Assembly: GCA_934277845.1 (NCBI GenBank)
Contig: CAKQVV010000027.1
Span: 1-16,390 of the forward strand
Length of the DNA stretch: 16,390 bases
Reading direction: 5' to 3'
Origin: an uncultured Clostridia bacterium
GTDB taxonomy: Bacteria > Bacillota > Clostridia > Christensenellales > Pumilibacteraceae
Shown: piece by piece, positions 12,693 to 16,390 of the stretch
How the letters are laid out: each line of letters starts with the position of its first letter
Position numbering within the stretch: the first letter of the stretch is position 1
Notes under the pieces: generated by a model
The model's database searches: none
What the model saw: only the letters and a program-made list of their open reading frames with translations
Told to the model about the DNA's origin: nothing
Position numbers and translations under genes: made by a program

Positions 12693-14978
12693 TTAAAGGG
12701 TTATCCAAAGCGCAGGGACGACGCCGCCGTCGGGCACCAAATCGATACTATCTATGGCGCCCTTTGCATGTCTGTCAAGAACGAAGGTGGCGTATCCCTG
12801 ATTGCCGTTGGCGGGAGCGGGCGAACGAGTGTACCAGGTAACGTATTTTTTATCGTTGGTATTCATCGGCGCACCGTGTAATTTGGCAAAATCGGTTGCT
12901 TGCAGGTTTCTTGCGGGATCTTTTGCTAATACGTCCTTATTAAATCCGTACGCCGTGGTGGTAATATCCCGCAAAGACAGCAAAAAGATCTTATCGTCCG
13001 TATCTTTGCATTGGTCTGCAAACTTGTTTTTCCCTGCATTTTCCCCGTAACCGTAATACTTCGGGTACTCGTTCGGGTTGGAACTTCTCGCACTGTTGTC
13101 GAGTTTCATGGTTTTTATGATTTCTTTTTGCAAACCGTTGAAAACCTCGTTATAGAAGGTTTCGTTGAGCCATCCGCGCAGAAAACAATATTCCCAGTTG
13201 TTGGCGTAAGTTCCGTCCGGGACACCCGGCGAATTGTTGTACGAAGCATATAAGCCGTCGCGATTCTCGCTCTTTCTGTCGGGCTGTATCGAAAAGGAAT
13301 CCAAAGCGATATCGCTCATAATAAAGGCGGAATTTCCGCTTGTCGTGAGGATTCTCCACTTTATCGGTTCATACTTAAACCAGTACACTTCAAGCGTGAA
13401 ATATCCGTTTTCCATGATGTAGCTGCGCAGACTATAAACCCCCGACGCGCGATAGTCGTTCATTTGAACGCCGAGGTATTTCGTGCCGTTATATATAACG
13501 ATTTTTTGCCACATATAAGTAGTACCCTCGTGACTTTCCCAATTATAAGGATTTTCCTTATCACGCGGAAGGGGCGGCTTTCCCGCAATTTCGTTGAGTT
13601 TTGCGACTACGGTCTCGTCGCGCTCTAAGGTTTGCGGCCAGTAACCGAAATAGATATTATCGCCGTCGCGCGTGTATTTTACGGGGTTAAGTTCGTTGCA
13701 CGTGGTGCATACGTCGCAAACGTAACTGTGCTTGCCGTTGGCGGGGATTTCCACCTTTGTGTTATAGTCGCAACCGTCGCGCTGACACGCGTCGTACGCT
13801 TCCCAGCCGGGCAAGCAGTCCGCTTGTTTCGCCTCGTAGTGTTTGAGATTGTGTCCGAGAGCCTTTTCGACATATCTACCCACCTTTGTGTTGTAGTCGC
13901 ACCCATCGCGATTGCAGGTGGAATAACCTCTGTAATACCCGTCCTCGGTGCAGGTTGCGTCGCAGGGACCGTGCAACTGCGTATCATGCCCGAGAGCGGG
14001 CACCCCATTGTAATCGGTGTGATAATCGCAACCTTGGTTGGAACACTTTTTGTATTCCTCGGTGCCCCACCTCTCGCAAGTCGGTTCAACGCGCGGAACG
14101 GTTATGGTCATACTATGTCCCGTAGCGGAAATTTCCTCGTACCCCTCGATTTTTCCGCAATAATGCTCGCATCTTTTATAGGCTTTCCAACCACTTTCCG
14201 TACAAGTCGGCTCTTTCGCTGCCACGTCCCGTATATCGTGTCCGATAGCGGGGATAGGAGTTTGTTCCGTGTAGTCGCAACCGGGATTTATGCAACGTCT
14301 GCCGTGCGTAAGACCGTCTTTCTCGCATCGCGGATCGTAACCTTTTTCTTCGCGCAGATTGTGAGGAGTAAGTCCTCCGTGCTCGAAAGTCTCTCTGCCC
14401 AAACTGCCGCAAATACTGCAAACAAGTCGATACACGGCCTTTCTTTGGCACGTTGCATTGTCCACGAGGTTTCTGTCGGTAACCTTTTCGACATAACTGT
14501 GTATATGCTGTTGATCGGCGTTTACCAAGCCCGCAACGACAAAATACGAAAAGCTCGTCGTTTCAAAGTATATATTATTGCCGTCGACTGCGGTTTCAAG
14601 TTCCTCGACCGTGTTATCTCCCTTTACGTGATAGGTAACGTAACCGTCCGCCTCGAACGGCTTCGGCATAGTGATCCTGACCTTGCCGTCCGGCTGTACC
14701 TTTTCGTCGCCCTTTGTGAGGGCGATGTCGAAAACGGCAACCTTTGCGCTGTCGTAAGGCTTGTCGATTGCCGAAATTGCCGCTTTGCCTTGCTCGCTGT
14801 CGGCGGCGTGGCGATCGGCTTTCAGCACGGAGTCGCTTTCAAACGCGCCGTCCGCGGTAATGCCGCTTTCGGCAGTCAGTTTGTTTACTTCTCCGTTTTT
14901 ATCGTCGCAAGCGACCAGCGCAAGACACAGCGCGAAAGCCAGCACCAGCGCAACCACAATCGTTATTCTTCTTTTCAT
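12693..14978 (-). CDS. Surface lipoprotein with seven His/Cys modules and a DUF6273-like C-terminal domain
   Basis: A 761-residue protein. Residues 1-23 are a lipoprotein signal ending LVAC, so Cys24 is lipidated and the protein sits outside the membrane. Residues about 75-150 resemble a beta-rich module common in Clostridia surface proteins (VQPDGKVRITMPKPF, then TTSFSYFVVAG). Residues 158-428 contain seven modules of about 40 residues with the pattern His, then Cys, then a Cys-x(2-4)-Cys pair. Examples are C229/C234, C270/C274, C312/C317, C355/C360 and C398/C403, often ending GCDY and followed by (A/P)-x-GH. These could bind zinc or form disulfides. Residues about 438-761 match what I know of DUF6273: FGYWPQ, EPIKWRIL, FLRGWLNETFYNEVF, KIFLLS, VTWYTRSP, PALWITL. 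The start ATG (14978) follows AAGGAGG. The role is unknown, possibly surface binding. Confidence 0.88.
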   Translation of the reverse strand: MKRRITIVVALVLAFALCLALVACDDKNGEVNKLTAESGITADGAFESDSVLKADRHAADSEQGKAAISAIDKPYDSAKVAVFDIALTKGDEKVQPDGKVRITMPKPFEADGYVTYHVKGDNTVEELETAVDGNNIYFETTSFSYFVVAGLVNADQQHIHSYVEKVTDRNLVDNATCQRKAVYRLVCSICGSLGRETFEHGGLTPHNLREEKGYDPRCEKDGLTHGRRCINPGCDYTEQTPIPAIGHDIRDVAAKEPTCTESGWKAYKRCEHYCGKIEGYEEISATGHSMTITVPRVEPTCERWGTEEYKKCSNQGCDYHTDYNGVPALGHDTQLHGPCDATCTEDGYYRGYSTCNRDGCDYNTKVGRYVEKALGHNLKHYEAKQADCLPGWEAYDACQRDGCDYNTKVEIPANGKHSYVCDVCTTCNELNPVKYTRDGDNIYFGYWPQTLERDETVVAKLNEIAGKPPLPRDKENPYNWESHEGTTYMWQKIVIYNGTKYLGVQMNDYRASGVYSLRSYIMENGYFTLEVYWFKYEPIKWRILTTSGNSAFIMSDIALDSFSIQPDRKSENRDGLYASYNNSPGVPDGTYANNWEYCFLRGWLNETFYNEVFNGLQKEIIKTMKLDNSARSSNPNEYPKYYGYGENAGKNKFADQCKDTDDKIFLLSLRDITTTAYGFNKDVLAKDPARNLQATDFAKLHGAPMNTNDKKYVTWYTRSPAPANGNQGYATFVLDRHAKGAIDSIDLVPDGGVVPALWITL

Positions 14979-15007
14979 TCATTCCTCCTTCTGCCGGAAT
15001 TACGAGA

Positions 15008-15038
15008 GGATAAGCGGGGTTTTTATGCCCGCTTATCC
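15008..15038 (-). terminator. Intergenic stem-loop between two envelope genes
   Basis: GGATAAGCGGG (15008-15018) pairs perfectly with CCCGCTTATCC (15028-15038) around a 9-base loop. It lies in the 86-bp gap between the stop of the upstream surface-protein gene and the ribosome site of the lipoprotein gene. On the minus strand the next bases (TCTCG) are not a U-tract, so efficient intrinsic termination is doubtful. Confidence 0.5.
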
Positions 15039-15064
15039 GCCCGCACGTTTTTCCCGACAGGGTT

Positions 15065-16390
15065 TTACGACACTTTCACTATGCGAACTCTTACCCTTTG
15101 TACGGAATCCTGAGTGTTTGTCAGGACCAAGGAATAATAGCCCGTTGCGTCGGCATTGAAATTCGTATTGCTGTTCACGTTGACAAGGGCGAAATCGGGA
15201 TCGTACAACTTGTCGGTACGGATTATTGTCGGCGATACGAGAACGTTGCTATCAACTTCCGCTATCTCGATTTTGTATTTACCGGTTGAGGTCACTTTGA
15301 AGTAGATATTTTTGCTTATTTTCGCATTGAACTCTATTATCTTAAACTCGGTGTCGGCGGTAGGCTCGGGCAACGCTATTGTGTATGAACCGGCTACATG
15401 GTTAAAAATGAGTTCCGCTGTACCATCCAGATCCGCGGCATACCTCATCATAATGTACGCATACGTTTGCGTGTTGTTTCTTGAAGGCAATTTGAACGTA
15501 TGTCCGCTGGGAAGCGATTGATATCCATATGCTGCATAAGTCGAATAATCGTTGTTGAATACTTTTATGGAAGCGCCGTTAAAAGCCGCAACGTTCGATT
15601 TGAATCTGACCATGTTCTCGTGATGATAAGTAACCGCTTTGTTCACCGTGACTTTGACGACGATTCTGTCGCCCTGTTTTCCTGCCGGTATAACAAGTCC
15701 GGTTGTCGTGTTCGTTGCCGAAAGTTCCGCCTTTGCGGCGTTAACGCCTATGGGTTCGTCGGTGAGATCGCTAATCGCAGTATATTTGACGATGTAGGCA
15801 ACTCCGGCGGACTTGAACATGTCGTACATTCTCGAAGCCTTTTCGCCCTCGCTTGTGTACACTTCATAGCGGCTTTTGAGATTTTCGATTGCGTTGACAA
15901 AACTGTACCAGCCGGCGGCGAGATTTTCGAGTTCGTTGATCGTGAAGTATCTCGTTTCGCCTTTCTTCAACGAAATCGTTTCGGCAGAACCGACGCCGAG
16001 GTTATTCAGCATTTCGGTGATTCCGACCGTGACGTTAAAGGTAACGTTCTCGCTGTCGCCGATCCATTTGCCGTCCGCGTCGGTGAGCCCGGAAACGTTC
16101 TTTGCGAAATTGACGTTGATAAACGAGCCTGCCAGCGTGCCGCCGTTTTCGACGTGTGCCAGATCGCCGTCGCCGATACCCAAACCGGTACGGCTATATG
16201 TGCCGATAACGGTGTTGTTGTATTTCACGACCAGATTGATGGCTTCGCTTGTCGTGAGGTACTCGAAAGCGGTGCTTCCGATGAGGTTGACGGCAAACGT
16301 CGTTTCGTTCTTTTCGACGGCGCCGACGACAACGGTTTTACCTGCGGGCTCGCTCACGTTGCATATAACTCTCGTCGCGTGGGGAAGCGC
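15065..16390 (-). CDS. C-terminal part of a large beta-rich surface or secreted protein (runs off the right edge)
   Basis: The minus-strand frame is open from the window edge to the TAA at 15065-15067, giving at least 441 residues. The first in-frame start candidate, a GTG at 16357, is preceded by open frame to the edge and has no clear ribosome site, so the real start lies outside the window. The visible part alternates short beta-type stretches with many Thr, Ser, Asn and Val (for example KIEIAEVDSNVLVSP and FNADATGYYSLVLTNTQDSV), like Ig-like or carbohydrate-binding-type modules. It ends RVRIVKVS with no LPxTG motif, no C-terminal membrane anchor and no S-layer-homology repeats, so any anchoring must be at the missing N-terminus. 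It is followed by the His/Cys lipoprotein gene on the same strand. I do not recognise the family. Confidence 0.75.
   Translation of the reverse strand, partial: ALPHATRVICNVSEPAGKTVVVGAVEKNETTFAVNLIGSTAFEYLTTSEAINLVVKYNNTVIGTYSRTGLGIGDGDLAHVENGGTLAGSFINVNFAKNVSGLTDADGKWIGDSENVTFNVTVGITEMLNNLGVGSAETISLKKGETRYFTINELENLAAGWYSFVNAIENLKSRYEVYTSEGEKASRMYDMFKSAGVAYIVKYTAISDLTDEPIGVNAAKAELSATNTTTGLVIPAGKQGDRIVVKVTVNKAVTYHHENMVRFKSNVAAFNGASIKVFNNDYSTYAAYGYQSLPSGHTFKLPSRNNTQTYAYIMMRYAADLDGTAELIFNHVAGSYTIALPEPTADTEFKIIEFNAKISKNIYFKVTSTGKYKIEIAEVDSNVLVSPTIIRTDKLYDPDFALVNVNSNTNFNADATGYYSLVLTNTQDSVQRVRVRIVKVS

Noticed and set aside
13632..15113. Plus-strand open frame of 493 codons opposite the His/Cys lipoprotein
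   Set aside because: It is fully antisense to a gene with a signal peptide, ribosome site and recognisable domains. Its own translation shows no domain, and the codon usage of the real gene keeps the opposite frame open.

Overview
The window looks like a piece of a Gram-positive Bacillota genome, most likely an uncultured gut Clostridia. Christensenellales-type relatives are my guess, and no marker here settles it. The reasons are lipoproteins with Clostridia-style lipoboxes and Gly-His/Cys repeats, a DUF6273-type domain, an intracellular GH3/GPH/GH78 glycoside operon with an AraC-type regulator, strong AGGAGG-like ribosome sites and canonical sigma-A promoters. Almost everything is on the minus strand; only two AraC-family regulators lie on the plus strand. 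Both window ends fall inside minus-strand genes. The left end looks like an assembly-graph break inside a tandem repeat.

Layout, left to right. (1) 1-403: start of a minus-strand lipoprotein built from 85-residue repeats, divergent from an AraC-family regulator (539-1375). A 42-bp dyad between them holds two overlapping, oppositely oriented promoters. (2) 1376-1660: gene-free, with several stem-loops. (3) 1661-3025, minus strand: promoter, dnaN (sliding clamp), tRNA-Thr(CGU) and a strong intrinsic terminator, probably one transcript. No dnaA or origin is visible nearby. (4) 3325-10212, minus strand: a tight three-gene operon, GH3 beta-glycosidase, then a GPH-family sugar symporter, then GH78 alpha-L-rhamnosidase. 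An AraC-family regulator (10338-11543) faces it. Between them lie two tandem ~21-bp direct repeats placed like AraC half-sites, touching the -35 of the operon promoter and covering the regulator's own promoter. (5) 11749-16390, minus strand: three consecutive envelope genes, namely the C-terminal part of a beta-rich surface protein, a lipoprotein with seven His/Cys modules plus a DUF6273-like domain, and a small single-pass membrane-anchored protein. They are separated by strong stem-loops without U-tracts.

How they fit together (inference): neither glycosidase has a signal peptide, so the operon probably imports intact rhamnose- and glucose-containing glycosides and trims them in the cytoplasm, with the adjacent AraC protein sensing the ligand. 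No rhamnose catabolic genes are in the window. The envelope genes on the right are of unknown function. Nothing seen qualifies as a mobile element, CRISPR array or defence system. The most distinctive items are the tandem operator, the bidirectional promoter dyad, the transporter's Asp-to-Asn change at a MelB cation site together with its long charged tail, and the His/Cys-repeat lipoprotein.
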